Positions 20,115-32,799 are shown, numbered from the stretch's first letter. The stretch is 64,000 nt of DNA from Oceanibaculum nanhaiense (GCF_002148795.1 NZ_MPOB01000008.1:62001-126000), one strand, 5' to 3'. Made by a program: numbers and translations. The notes: generated by a model from the letters alone, not told the origin.

Positions 20115-20927
20115 ATGACGTCATTTCTTCGCGCTTCCCGGTTTGCCGGCTGCCTTGCCCTTACCCTCCTCGCCGCCTGTTCCGACAAGGAGGAAACCCC
20201 CTATGTCGAGCGGCCGGCCGAGACCATCTATAACGATGCGATGAATACGCTGCTGGCGCGCGACTATTTCCAGGCAGCCCCGCTGTTCGAGGAGGTGGAG
20301 CGCCAGCACCCCTACTCCAGCTGGGCGACCAAGGCGCAGCTGATGGCGGCCTATTCCTATTACCAGCAGAACCAGTATGACGACGCGGTGATCGCGCTGG
20401 AGCGCTTCATCGACCTGCACCCGGCCAGCCCGGATGTCGCCTATGCCTACTATATGAAGGCGCTGTGCTATTACGAGCAGATCGTCGATGTCGGCCGCGA
20501 CCAGCGCATGACCAGCCAGGCGCTTACCGCCTTCGACGAGGTGGTGCGCCGCTTCCCGGACAGCAAATATGCCCGCGACGCCCGGCTGAAGATCGACCTC
20601 GCCAACGACCATCTCGCCGGCAAGCAGATGGAAATCGGTCGTTATTACCTGACGCGCGGCCATTACCTCGCCGCGATCACCCGGTTCCGCAAGGTGGTCG
20701 ATGACTACCAGACCACGACCCATGTTCCCGAAGCCCTGCACCGGCTGACCGAGGCCTATTACACGCTGGGCCTGACCGCGGAAGCGGAAAAGGCCGCCGC
20801 CGTGCTGGGGCATAATTTCCCCGGCAGCGAATGGTACCAGGACAGCTATGCCAATCTGACCGGCGGCCCCGGTTCCGAGAATCGGGAGAAGAAGGGCTGG
20901 TTCGGTCGGCTGCGGAATATTTTCTGA
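20115..20927 (+). CDS. bamD: Outer membrane assembly lipoprotein BamD
   Basis: BamD is the essential lipoprotein of the BAM complex that inserts beta-barrels in the outer membrane. The ATG at 20115 gives a 270-aa protein with a lipoprotein signal peptide ending in the lipobox LLAAC (Cys21), then tetratricopeptide-like repeats; YNDAMNTLLARDYFQAAPLFEEVE and the later SPDVAYAYYMKALCYYEQI block are family-typical. Length is normal. An upstream in-frame start (20049) would bury the signal peptide and overlap the promoter, so it is rejected. Confidence 0.95.
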   Translation: MTSFLRASRFAGCLALTLLAACSDKEETPYVERPAETIYNDAMNTLLARDYFQAAPLFEEVERQHPYSSWATKAQLMAAYSYYQQNQYDDAVIALERFIDLHPASPDVAYAYYMKALCYYEQIVDVGRDQRMTSQALTAFDEVVRRFPDSKYARDARLKIDLANDHLAGKQMEIGRYYLTRGHYLAAITRFRKVVDDYQTTTHVPEALHRLTEAYYTLGLTAEAEKAAAVLGHNFPGSEWYQDSYANLTGGPGSENREKKGWFGRLRNIF

Positions 20928-20934
20928 CCCGCGC

Positions 20935-24752
<3,818 letters not shown>

Positions 24753-24838
24753 TCGCCGGTGCGTGGCAGCGCCGGGTGTGATTTAACAACAACAAGGCCG
24801 GCCTGAAATCGGCCAGCGGGCGTTGAAGGGACAAAACG

Positions 24839-25375
24839 ATGCGTCTGGTGAAAACATCGATCGAGATTGCCTGCTCGCCGGGTGAAGCGTGGCGTGTGCT
24901 GATGGATTTCCCCGCCTATGCGGAGTGGAACCCCTTCATCCAGCAGATCACCGGCACAGCCACCCCCGGCCATCGGCTGCGCCTGACCCAGACACTGCCC
25001 GACGGGCGGACGCGGTCCATCCGCTACCGGGTCGTGAAGCTGGATGTCCGGCGTGAGCTGCGGCTGCGTTCCAGCGCCCTGTTGCCCGGCCTGCTGCGCC
25101 GCGAGCTTGTGTTCCGCATGATCAGCCGCGGGGCGATGGGCTGCAGCTTCTACCAGCAGGAGGAGGTCAGCGGGCTGTTCTCCATCTTCATCGGCGCGGG
25201 TAGCCTCGCGGCGCTGCGGCTGCGCTTTGAGGCGATGAACGCGGCGCTGAAGGCCCGCTGCGAAGGCACCGAGCCGCCGATGCTGGTGCTGGCGCATCAC
25301 GATGCCGTCGAGGACGCACCGGCCAAGGACGCACAGGGCGCGGACACGGTAGAAGGCGGCGCGACGGCGGCTTGA
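24839..25375 (+). CDS. SRPBCC (polyketide cyclase-like) family protein
   Basis: The 178-aa protein begins MRLVKTSIEIACSPGEAWRV, the hallmark of the START/SRPBCC fold whose members bind small hydrophobic ligands in a deep pocket. FPAYAEWNPFI at about residues 22-32 is also typical. No catalytic motif tells the substrate. The last ~30 residues are Ala/Asp-rich and look unstructured. It sits alone, 86 nt after ligA and 35 nt before the toxin gene. Function unknown. Confidence 0.75.
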   Translation: MRLVKTSIEIACSPGEAWRVLMDFPAYAEWNPFIQQITGTATPGHRLRLTQTLPDGRTRSIRYRVVKLDVRRELRLRSSALLPGLLRRELVFRMISRGAMGCSFYQQEEVSGLFSIFIGAGSLAALRLRFEAMNAALKARCEGTEPPMLVLAHHDAVEDAPAKDAQGADTVEGGATAA

Positions 25376-25390
25376 CGTGACCTCACTTGA

Positions 25391-25412
25391 ATGATGTCAT
25401 ATACGACATCAT
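25391..25412 (+). promoter_or_regulatory. Operator-like palindrome at the toxin start
   Basis: ATGATGTC-ATATAC-GACATCAT is a perfect 8-bp inverted repeat with a 6-nt centre. It overlaps the toxin ATG at 25411. TTGACG at 25372-25377 is a possible -35 just upstream. Ribbon-helix-helix antitoxins usually bind such palindromes to repress their own operon, so this is the likely autoregulatory site. Confidence 0.55.
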
Positions 25413-25848
25413 GTTGGTGATTGACACGAATGTTCTTGTCGCGGGACTGCGCTCAAGGAACGGCGCAAGCTTTCATATTCTGAAGGCGTTAGGCGAAGGA
25501 CGGCTTCTGGCGGCGGCCTCCGCAGCGTTACTTTTCGAATATGAGGCTGTTCTGCGGCGCGACGATCAACTGAGCGCCTTCTGGTTGGATGAAACGGAGA
25601 TCGATACCCTTCTCGGCGTGCTGGCCAGCAAGCTGTATCCCACACCCATTCATTTCGAATGGCGGCCACAGCTCACCGATCCGGGCGACGAGAAGGTGCT
25701 TGAAACGGCGATCAATGCCGCTGCGAGGGCAATTGTCACCCACAATACCTCGGACTTCATTCCGAATACGCTTCGCTTCGGCATTGAGGTTATTACACCT
25801 GCCGAATTGTTGCGCCAGCAACCGGAATTAATGGAGGACAAGCAATGA
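25411..25848 (+). CDS. PIN-domain toxin of a type II toxin-antitoxin pair
   Basis: The 145-aa product begins MLVIDTNVLVAGLRS, the PIN nuclease opening with the first metal-binding Asp; a conserved Glu follows in LLFEYEAVL and further acidic residues in DPGDEKVLETAIN and NTSDF. PIN toxins of this group (COG1569-like) cut RNA. The ATG at 25411 is preferred to a TTG at 25387, which would place the start inside the palindrome. It overlaps the antitoxin gene by 4 nt. Toxin-first order is the reverse of the commonest type II layout. The RNA target cannot be told from sequence. Confidence 0.82.
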   Translation: MLVIDTNVLVAGLRSRNGASFHILKALGEGRLLAAASAALLFEYEAVLRRDDQLSAFWLDETEIDTLLGVLASKLYPTPIHFEWRPQLTDPGDEKVLETAINAAARAIVTHNTSDFIPNTLRFGIEVITPAELLRQQPELMEDKQ

Positions 25849-26087
25849 GCACTTATTCTCTGCGCATCCCGGATGATTTGATGGAAGAGGCCAAGAAACT
25901 GGCCGCTAGGAACGACACGTCGCTGAACCAGTTCTTCCTGGCCGCCATTGCCGAGCGTGTCGGCACCGAACGTACCAAGCGTGTGTTCGAGCGCATGGCC
26001 GCCAAGGCGGATGAGCAGACATTCCAGGCGATCCTCAACCGTGTCCCGGCGGCGCCCATTCCGCCTTCCGACGCACTGCCGGAATAG
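25845..26087 (+). CDS. Ribbon-helix-helix (HicB/CopG-like) antitoxin
   Basis: The 80-aa protein starts MSTYSLRIPDDLMEEAKKLA, a beta strand plus helix typical of ribbon-helix-helix DNA-binding antitoxins, followed by the DTSLNQFFLAAIAERVG helix. The C-terminal half is charged and ends with a Pro-rich tail that probably wraps the PIN toxin. It overlaps the toxin stop by ATGA. Likely roles are neutralising the toxin and repressing through the palindrome at 25391-25412. Confidence 0.8.
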   Translation: MSTYSLRIPDDLMEEAKKLAARNDTSLNQFFLAAIAERVGTERTKRVFERMAAKADEQTFQAILNRVPAAPIPPSDALPE

Positions 26088-26093
26088 TCCCCC

Positions 26094-27923
26094 TCACAGC
26101 GGCCGGGTGGCCTCTTCCAGCCAGCCGCGGGTCTCTTCGTCCAGCAGCGGCGCCAGCGTCTCGCGCACGCGGGCATGGTAGCCATCCATCCAGCCGCGCT
26201 CTTCCGGCGTCAGCAGCGGCAGATCGATCAGCGTGCGGTCGATCGGCGCCAGGGTCAGCGTCTCGAAGCCCAGCATCGGCCGCTCGCCGCCCGGCACCTC
26301 GACGGCTTCCGTGACCGCCACCAGATTCTCGATGCGGATGCCATAGGCGCCGGTCTTGTAGTAGCCGGGCTCGTTGGAGACGATCATGCCCGGCTGCAGC
26401 GCGATTGTGTTGCCGGCCTTGGAGATGCGCTGCGGCCCCTCATGCACCGACAGGTAGCTGCCGACGCCATGGCCGGTGCCATGGTCGAAATCGAAACCGC
26501 TCTGCCAGAGCGAAAGCCGCGCCAGAACGTCCAGCTGACTGCCGGTCGTGCCCTGCGGAAAGCGCGCCGTGGCGATGGCGATATGGCCTTTCAGCACACG
26601 GGTGAAACGGTCGCGCATCTCCGCCGAGGGCTGGCCGATGGCGATAGTGCGGGTGATGTCCGTGGTACCGTCCAGATATTGCGCGCCGCTATCGACCAGA
26701 TAGAGCTCGCCCGGCTGCATCACCCGGTTCGTCGCCTCGGTCGCACGGTAATGCACGATGGCGCCGTTCGGGCCGGAGCCGGAGATGGTGTCGAAGGACA
26801 GGTCGCGCAGCAGTCCGGTCTCTGCGCGGAAGGCTTCCAGCCGGTCGGAGGCGGTCAGCTCGTCCACGGTGCCCTTCGGCGCCTCGCGCGCCAGCCAGGC
26901 CAGGAAGCGCGTCACCGCCGCGCCATCGCGCCGGTGCGCCTCACGGCTGCCTTGCAGCTCCACCGGGTTCTTGCAGGCCTTGGGCAGCAGGCAGGGATCG
27001 GCGGCGCGTGTCACTTTCGCCCCTGCCGTCTGCAGCTGTTCCAGCACCGCAACCGGCGCTGTCGCCGGATCGACGCGGACCCGCTTGCCCGCCGTCCCCA
27101 GCGCCGCCAGTGCCGGCAGGAAAGCGTCGGGCGTGGCCAGCGCGACCTCGTTGCCGAGGTGACAGCGCGTTGCCTCGCCCAGCTTGGCCGGATCGATGAA
27201 CAGGCTGACGCTGGCATCGGCGTTCAGAATGGCGAAGGACAGCGGCAGCGGCGTGTGCGGCACGTCCGTGCCGCGAATGTTCAGCAGCCAGGCAATGGAT
27301 TCCGGTAGGGTCAGTGCCGCCGCATCCTCGCCCGCCTTCGCCAGGTCCGCCGCGATCTGGCGGCGCTTGTCTGCCGAGGCCATGCCGGCATGGGCAATTT
27401 CGTGCGGCACGGCGGGGGTGGCCGGCGGCGCCGGCTGGTCAGCCCAGACCGCGTCCAGCGGGTTGCCCTCGACAGCGACCAGCGCGCCCTTCGCCTTCTC
27501 CACCGCCACCTTCAGCTTTTCCAGATCGTTCGGCGTGTGCAGCCAGGGATCGTAGCCCAGCTTCGCCCCCGCCGTCAGGTTGGCCTCGATCCAGTCGGGC
27601 ATCGACTGGTCGGCACTGTGGATGCGCGCGAACAGCCCGCCATCGACCTGTGCCGCCACCTGCAGCGTGTAGCGGCCATCGACGAACACCGCCGCCGCGT
27701 CGCGCAGCACCGCCGCATTGCCGGCCGAACCGGTAAAGCCGGTCAGCCAGGCCAGCCGCTCGGCGCGGGCCGGCACATATTCGCCCTGATGCTCGTCGGC
27801 GCGCGGCACCAGGAACCCGTCCAGCCCGCGCCGCGCCAGTTCGGCACGCAGGGCGCGGAGGCGGGTTTCGTGCGGCGCGCTATGCGTCTTCAGGGGCGCT
27901 GTGGAGGGGCTGACAGCGGACAT
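26094..27923 (-). CDS. Xaa-Pro aminopeptidase (aminopeptidase P, M24 family)
   Basis: This metallopeptidase removes N-terminal residues preceding proline. From the ATG at 27923 the product is 609 aa, the three-domain architecture of the larger aminopeptidase P group: two creatinase-like N-terminal domains and the C-terminal pita-bread M24 domain. The metal ligands are visible in VDSGAQYLDGTTDITRT (two Asp), GTGHGVGSYLSVHEGP (His) and SNEPGYY plus GIRIENL (two Glu). A frame extending to 28007 has no support. It converges with the antitoxin gene, 6 nt apart, with no terminator visible between. Confidence 0.92.
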   Translation of the reverse strand: MSAVSPSTAPLKTHSAPHETRLRALRAELARRGLDGFLVPRADEHQGEYVPARAERLAWLTGFTGSAGNAAVLRDAAAVFVDGRYTLQVAAQVDGGLFARIHSADQSMPDWIEANLTAGAKLGYDPWLHTPNDLEKLKVAVEKAKGALVAVEGNPLDAVWADQPAPPATPAVPHEIAHAGMASADKRRQIAADLAKAGEDAAALTLPESIAWLLNIRGTDVPHTPLPLSFAILNADASVSLFIDPAKLGEATRCHLGNEVALATPDAFLPALAALGTAGKRVRVDPATAPVAVLEQLQTAGAKVTRAADPCLLPKACKNPVELQGSREAHRRDGAAVTRFLAWLAREAPKGTVDELTASDRLEAFRAETGLLRDLSFDTISGSGPNGAIVHYRATEATNRVMQPGELYLVDSGAQYLDGTTDITRTIAIGQPSAEMRDRFTRVLKGHIAIATARFPQGTTGSQLDVLARLSLWQSGFDFDHGTGHGVGSYLSVHEGPQRISKAGNTIALQPGMIVSNEPGYYKTGAYGIRIENLVAVTEAVEVPGGERPMLGFETLTLAPIDRTLIDLPLLTPEERGWMDGYHARVRETLAPLLDEETRGWLEEATRPL

Positions 27924-28175
27924 GGCAGGACTTTCGGTTGCGATTACACCCCAGAAGCTAGGCCCTCCCCCTGCCGGAAACAAGCATTCCTGCGGCTTTC
28001 CGGCCAAGCATCCCGGTTAACGCATGAGCAACGATTAGATATGCACTAATATCATTGCTGCGGTGCACGAAATGCGCGTTTCCTCAGGCCCGGACAGGCA
28101 TATTTATATCTCGTGATTTTAACGGAGCGCCCGGCCAGCCCACGGTCCATAAGGGATTGAGCGACTGAGGCGTCC

Positions 28176-28562
28176 ATGATGATAAAGATGAGGATGACCG
28201 CCATGTCGAGCAACACCGCTCTGAACAACACTGCCAATGCTGCGGCGCACAATGGTGCCTACACCATGCCGCAGATCGACGTTCTGTCGAACATCACCTA
28301 TGCCCGCTCCCTGCAGGCTGCCGCTGTCCGCAAGGGCACGATCTTCGTGGCCCGCGCGATTGCCCGCGGTGCCGTGTGGCTGGTGCAGCCGGTCCTGGAC
28401 TGGCAGCGCAAGAACCGCACCTATTCCGAGCTGATGTCGCTGGACGACCGCATGCTCGAGGATATCGGCCTGCATCGCACCCAGGTGCGCAGCGTGGCCT
28501 ATGACAGCGACGTCGATGCCGGCATCGCCGCCAACACCAACCGTTCCCCGAAGGCAGCGTAA
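28176..28562 (+). CDS. DUF1127 domain protein (YjiS-like)
   Basis: The 128-aa protein ends in a DUF1127 domain: WQRKNRTYSELMSLDDRMLEDIGLHRTQV (about residues 81-108) has the conserved R-x-L-x-x-L-D-D-x-x-L-x-D-I-G pattern. Proteins with this domain are small, basic and linked in other alphaproteobacteria to RNA turnover and carbon or phosphate metabolism. Here a 75-residue N-terminal extension is present. Starts at 28176 (GAGG upstream), 28194 and 28203 are all possible. A strong terminator follows directly, so it is a single-gene transcript. Confidence 0.75.
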   Translation: MMIKMRMTAMSSNTALNNTANAAAHNGAYTMPQIDVLSNITYARSLQAAAVRKGTIFVARAIARGAVWLVQPVLDWQRKNRTYSELMSLDDRMLEDIGLHRTQVRSVAYDSDVDAGIAANTNRSPKAA

Positions 28563-28589
28563 ACTCCCCCCTCTACGCGCCTCACAGGG

Positions 28590-28650
28590 CCGGCGGCTCT
28601 CGCGATCCTTTTCCTCCCTGGGATCTGCTGAGAGCCGCCGGTTTTATTTT
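28590..28650 (+). terminator. Rho-independent terminator after the DUF1127 gene
   Basis: A perfect 12-bp outer stem (CCGGCGGCTCTC at 28590-28601 with GAGAGCCGCCGG at 28630-28641) encloses an inner GATCC/GGATC stem, and is followed by TTTTATTTT at 28642-28650. It terminates + strand transcription from the DUF1127 gene just before the convergent prmA. Confidence 0.88.
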
Positions 28651-28659
28651 GTGCGGAAT

Positions 28660-29541
28660 TCAGCCGATCACAAGCGTGTGCCAGCCATCCTGCGGGATCC
28701 GGCGCTTCAGATAGAGGCGCTGGGCGCGGTGCGCGGACAGCACCCATTTCTCCTGCCGCGCGGTCAGGCCCGACAGCACGGCAATGCCGCCCGGCGCCAG
28801 ATGGCGCTTCAGATCCTTCGCCATACGGCACAGCGGCCGCGCCAGGATGTTGGCGAAGATCAGATCGTAGGGTCCCTTGCGCGTCACCAGCGGGTTGCGG
28901 TAGCCCGGCCCGGAGATCGCGCGCACGGCCGGCACGCGGTTGAGGCGCGTATTCTCCCGCGCCACGTCGCGCGCCTGCGGATCGATATCCGACAGCAGCA
29001 CCCGGCAGGGCCAGCTCTTCGCCGCCGCCACGCCCAGAATCCCCGACCCACAGCCCATATCCAGCACCCGGAACGGCCGGTGCCGGCGCTTCGCCATATC
29101 GCCGGCCGCCATCAGGCAGCCGCGCGTGGTGGCATGCTCGCCAGAACCGAAGGCGATGGCGGCGTCGATCAGCAGCGGGATGCTGCCCGAGGGCGGCTGC
29201 TTCTGGTGATGCGAGCCATGGATGAAATAACGACCGATCTGGATCGGCGGGAAGCGGCGCCGGTTTTCCTTCAGCCAGTCGGTCCAGGGCAGCACTTCGA
29301 TCCGCGTCTCCGGCTCGGCGACGCCATTGGTCAGCGCGGTCACCGCCACGGCGGAGATCACGCCGGCACGGTCCGGCTGGCTCTCGCCGAACCCTTCGAT
29401 CTTCCAGGTCACGCCCTCGCCCAGCTCCACCATCGCCACGGCGCTGACGAAGGGCTCGATGGCCTCGGCGAAATCCAGCGCCAGTTCGGCCGGAACCTCA
29501 AGCTCGACGCGGTAACCGCCAATGCGTTTCTGATCGCTCAT
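28660..29541 (-). CDS. prmA: Ribosomal protein L11 methyltransferase PrmA
   Basis: PrmA trimethylates ribosomal protein L11. The 293-aa class I methyltransferase has the family-specific AFGSGEHATTRGCL stretch near residue 130, motif I LDMGCGSGILGVAA near residue 160 and the DLIFANILARPL motif near residue 230. Its start overlaps the end of the helicase gene by 4 nt, so the two are translationally coupled on the - strand. Confidence 0.92.
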   Translation of the reverse strand: MSDQKRIGGYRVELEVPAELALDFAEAIEPFVSAVAMVELGEGVTWKIEGFGESQPDRAGVISAVAVTALTNGVAEPETRIEVLPWTDWLKENRRRFPPIQIGRYFIHGSHHQKQPPSGSIPLLIDAAIAFGSGEHATTRGCLMAAGDMAKRRHRPFRVLDMGCGSGILGVAAAKSWPCRVLLSDIDPQARDVARENTRLNRVPAVRAISGPGYRNPLVTRKGPYDLIFANILARPLCRMAKDLKRHLAPGGIAVLSGLTARQEKWVLSAHRAQRLYLKRRIPQDGWHTLVIG

Positions 29542-31829
29542 TTCTTCTCCACGAAGGCGGCGAGCACCTTCTTGGTGCCGGCCTTGTCGAATTCGATTTC
29601 CAGCTTGTCGGCCTCGACGCTGCGCACCGTGCCCATACCGAATTTCTGGTGGAACACACGGGTACCGCGCTTCACCCCGTCGGCATTCGGCTTGTTGGTC
29701 GCCACGCTGTAGGGCACGCCTTCCAGGGTCGGCTGCTCGCGGCGCGCAAAGCGCCTGCCACCTTCAAAATAGCCGCCACTCTCGCGCGGCGGGCTGGAGG
29801 CATAGGCCCCGCTGCGGCTGGCCGCGCCCCAGTCGGTCTGCCGCGCGCCGCCACCGAACAACCCGCCCTCGACATCCTGCTCGACATGATCGGCCGGCAG
29901 TTCGGAGACGAAGCGCGAGGGCAGCGAATTCTGCCACAGCCCATGCACCCGCCGGTTGGCGGCATAGAGGATATCCGCCCGTTTACGCGCCCGCGTCAGC
30001 CCGACATAGGCGAGGCGACGTTCTTCCTCCAGCCCGGAGGCACCGCTTTCGTCCAGCGCGCGCTGGTGCGGGAACAGCCCTTCCTCCCAGCCGGGCAGGA
30101 ACACGGTGTCGAATTCCAGCCCCTTCGCGCTGTGCAGCGTCATGATCGAGAGCTGGTCGAGCGAGCTGTCCTCGGCATTCTCCATCACCAGGCTGATATG
30201 TTCGAGGAAGCCGGCCAGGCTCTCGAACTCCTCCATGGCGCGGATCAGCTCCTTCAGATTTTCCAGCCGGCCCGGCGCTTCCGGCGATTTGTCGAGCTGC
30301 CACATGGCGGTATAGCCGCTCTCGTCCAGCACCAGCTGCGCCAGGTCGGGATGCGGCATATGGGTCAGCTCGGCGCGCCAGCGGTCGAAATCGCGGATCA
30401 GGTCGGACAGCGACTTGCGCGGCTTCGGCTTCAGCTCGTCGGTGCCGACCAGCTGCCGGCAGGCGGTCATCAGCGACGTCCCCTGCGCGCGCGCCAGCTG
30501 GTGCGCGGCCTGCAGGGTGGCATCGCCCAGCCCGCGCCGGGGCGTGTTCACGATCCGCTCGAAGGCGAGGTCATCGTCCGGCTGCGCGATGATGCGCAGG
30601 TAGGCGATGGCGTCGCGGATCTCCAGCCGCTCATAGAAGCGCGGCCCGCCAACCACCCGATAGGGCACGCCCAGCGTGATGAAACGTTCCTCGAACTCAC
30701 GGGTCTGGAAGCCGGCACGCACCAGCACCGCCATCTCGGCCAGCGAGTTGCCGGCGCGCTGCAGCGCCTCGACCTCCTCGCCGACGGTGCGGGCCTCCTC
30801 CTCGCCGTCCCAGACGCCGCGCACGCGGACCTTCTCACCCTCATTGGCCTCGGTCCACAGCGTCTTGCCGAGCCGCCCCTCATTCTTCGCGATCAGCCCG
30901 CCGGCGGCGGCCAGGATATGCGGGGTGGAGCGGTAATTCTGCTCCAGCCGGATAACCGCAGCACCAGGGAAATCCTTCTCGAACTTCAGGATGTTGCCGA
31001 CCTCGGCGCCGCGCCAGCCATAGATCGACTGGTCGTCATCGCCCACACAGCAGATGTTCTTGTTCTTCTGCGCCAGCAGCCGCAGCCAGAGATACTGCGC
31101 GACGTTGGTGTCCTGATACTCGTCCACCAGCATGTAGCTGAAGCGGTCGTGATATTCCGCCAGCACCTCCGGATGCTTCTGGAACAGCTCCACGCAATGC
31201 AGCATCAGATCGCCGAAATCGGCGGCGTTCAGAGTCAGCAAGCGTTCCTGGTATTGCCGGTACAGCTGCACGATCTTGCCGCCGGCCAGCTCCATCGCGT
31301 CTTCCGCCGGCACCCGGTCGGGGCTGAGCGCGCGGTCCTTCCAGCGCTGGATCGTGCCCATCAGCACGCGGGCCGGCCAGCGCTTGTCGTCGATGCCCTC
31401 GGCCTGCAGCAGTTGCTTCAGCAGCCGCACCTGATCGTCGGCGTCGAGGATGGTGAAATTGCTCTTCAGCCCCACAAGCTCGGCATGGCGGCGCAGAATA
31501 CGCACGCAGATCGCGTGGAAGGTGCCGAGCCAGATCTGCTCCGCCGCCGGGCCGATGATCGCGGCGATGCGCTCGCGCATCTCGCGCGCCGCCTTGTTGG
31601 TGAAGGTGACGGCCAGGATATTCCAAGGTTTCGCCCGGCCGGTGACCAGCAGATGGGCGAGCCGGGTAATCAGCACCCGGGTCTTGCCGGTGCCGGCGCC
31701 GGCCAGCACGAGGACCGGTCCGTCGAGCGTCTCCACGGCCTGGCGCTGTGCCGCGTTCAGCGTGTCGAGATAGGCGGGCCGGGACGCGGCCGGACGGAAA
31801 TCGGGGGAGGAAGGCGTGGTCATGGACAT
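29538..31829 (-). CDS. ATP-dependent DNA helicase UvrD/PcrA
   Basis: This superfamily 1A 3'-5' helicase acts in nucleotide excision and mismatch repair. The 763-aa protein has Walker A AGAGTGKTRVLITR near residue 41, motif II VDEYQDTN near residue 236, the GDDDQSIYGWRGAE motif near residue 263, and VGLTRARKRADI near the end of the motor. The C terminus carries a Tudor-like tail (FHQKFGMGTVRSVEADKLEI) as in PcrA/UvrD. The start at 31829 and the ATG two codons on are equally likely. Confidence 0.93.
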   Translation of the reverse strand: MSMTTPSSPDFRPAASRPAYLDTLNAAQRQAVETLDGPVLVLAGAGTGKTRVLITRLAHLLVTGRAKPWNILAVTFTNKAAREMRERIAAIIGPAAEQIWLGTFHAICVRILRRHAELVGLKSNFTILDADDQVRLLKQLLQAEGIDDKRWPARVLMGTIQRWKDRALSPDRVPAEDAMELAGGKIVQLYRQYQERLLTLNAADFGDLMLHCVELFQKHPEVLAEYHDRFSYMLVDEYQDTNVAQYLWLRLLAQKNKNICCVGDDDQSIYGWRGAEVGNILKFEKDFPGAAVIRLEQNYRSTPHILAAAGGLIAKNEGRLGKTLWTEANEGEKVRVRGVWDGEEEARTVGEEVEALQRAGNSLAEMAVLVRAGFQTREFEERFITLGVPYRVVGGPRFYERLEIRDAIAYLRIIAQPDDDLAFERIVNTPRRGLGDATLQAAHQLARAQGTSLMTACRQLVGTDELKPKPRKSLSDLIRDFDRWRAELTHMPHPDLAQLVLDESGYTAMWQLDKSPEAPGRLENLKELIRAMEEFESLAGFLEHISLVMENAEDSSLDQLSIMTLHSAKGLEFDTVFLPGWEEGLFPHQRALDESGASGLEEERRLAYVGLTRARKRADILYAANRRVHGLWQNSLPSRFVSELPADHVEQDVEGGLFGGGARQTDWGAASRSGAYASSPPRESGGYFEGGRRFARREQPTLEGVPYSVATNKPNADGVKRGTRVFHQKFGMGTVRSVEADKLEIEFDKAGTKKVLAAFVEKK

Positions 31830-31909
31830 GCCGCCTGATATAGCGGATCGAGGACGATGCGTCTGCCCAAAATGGCGGTTCTATACCTTCGCTCATCTTA
31901 CTAAATCAT

Positions 31910-32063
31910 CCCTCTCCCCAACGCGGGAGAGGGTTGCGCAGCCTTATCGAGGCGTAAGCCGAGATTAGGCGAAGCTGGGTGAGGGGGAGTTGCACGACCA
32001 ACGCCCCCCTCACCCGGTTCGCTGACGCTCACCACCCTCTCCCGCGAGGGGAGAGGGTTTTTT
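31910..32063. repeat. REP-like double palindrome
   Basis: Three hairpins stand in a row: CCCTCTCCC/GGGAGAGGG (31910-31918 with 31925-31933), GGGTGAGGGGG/CCCCCTCACCC (31977-31987 with 32005-32015) and CCCTCTCCC/GGGAGAGGG (32035-32043 with 32049-32057), the last followed by six Ts on +. The outer arms repeat each other around the central stem. This matches the dispersed extragenic palindromes seen in many alphaproteobacterial genomes. It sits between helicase and rlmE, both on -, so the T run points the wrong way for them. Confidence 0.7.
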
Positions 32064-32068
32064 GCCCC

Positions 32069-32767
32069 CTACTCCGCCTCCGGCTCCTCCGGCGCGCCGC
32101 GGAAGCCGCTGGCGACGACGTAAAGCTCCGCCGAGTCAGAGCGACTGGAGGGCGGCTTGGCATGCTTCACTGTAGTGAAGCACAGCTTCATGCGGTTCAG
32201 CAGCGTGCCTTCGGTGCCGCCCTGGAACACCTTGCAGGCGAAGGTGCCGCCGGGCGCCAGCACCTCTTCCGCGAAGGCCAGCGCGCTCTCGCACAGGCCG
32301 ATGATGCGCAGATGGTCGGTCTTGGTGTGGCCGGTGGTCGGCGGCGCCATGTCGGACAGCACCAGATCCGCCTTGCCGCCCAGCGCTGCCTTCAGCCGGT
32401 CGGGCGCGTCGTCGGCCAGGAAATCCATATGCAGCACGGTCACCCCGCCCATCTCGTCCATCGGCAGGATGTCCAGCGCCACGATGACGGCGTTCGGCGC
32501 GCGCTCCACCGCCACCTGGGTCCAGCCGCCCGGCGCCGCCCCCAGATCGACGATACGCTTCGCCCCCTTGAAGAAGTGGAACTTGTCGTCCAGCTGGGCG
32601 ATCTTGAAGGCCGCGCGCGAGCGATAGCCCTGGCGCTTCGCCTCCGCCACATAGGGGTCGTTCAGCTGGCGCTGCAGCCACAGTGTCGAGGAGAGCGAGC
32701 GCTTGCGCGCCGTCTTCACCCGTACCGCCGGTCCACTACGCCCGGAGGGGCCGCTGCCGCGACTCAT
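32069..32767 (-). CDS. rlmE: 23S rRNA (uridine(2552)-2'-O)-methyltransferase RlmE
   Basis: RlmE (RrmJ/FtsJ) 2'-O-methylates U2552 of 23S rRNA late in 50S assembly. The 232-aa protein has the characteristic RAAFKIAQLDDKFHFF block near residue 49 (catalytic Lys), motif I VDLGAAPGGWTQVA near residue 73, the SDMAPPTTGH segment near residue 138 (catalytic Asp) and FACKVFQGG near residue 178 (second Lys). A ~20-residue basic N-terminal extension is present. It follows the phosphatase gene after 32 nt, likely in one transcript. Confidence 0.94.
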   Translation of the reverse strand: MSRGSGPSGRSGPAVRVKTARKRSLSSTLWLQRQLNDPYVAEAKRQGYRSRAAFKIAQLDDKFHFFKGAKRIVDLGAAPGGWTQVAVERAPNAVIVALDILPMDEMGGVTVLHMDFLADDAPDRLKAALGGKADLVLSDMAPPTTGHTKTDHLRIIGLCESALAFAEEVLAPGGTFACKVFQGGTEGTLLNRMKLCFTTVKHAKPPSSRSDSAELYVVASGFRGAPEEPEAE

Positions 32768-32799
32768 GAGTATCTTCCCGCTATCACGTTGATGAATTC

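Noticed and set aside
29649-31838. 729-aa + frame opposite the helicase
   Set aside because: Composition is His/Arg/Gln-rich antisense; the - strand encodes intact helicase motifs.
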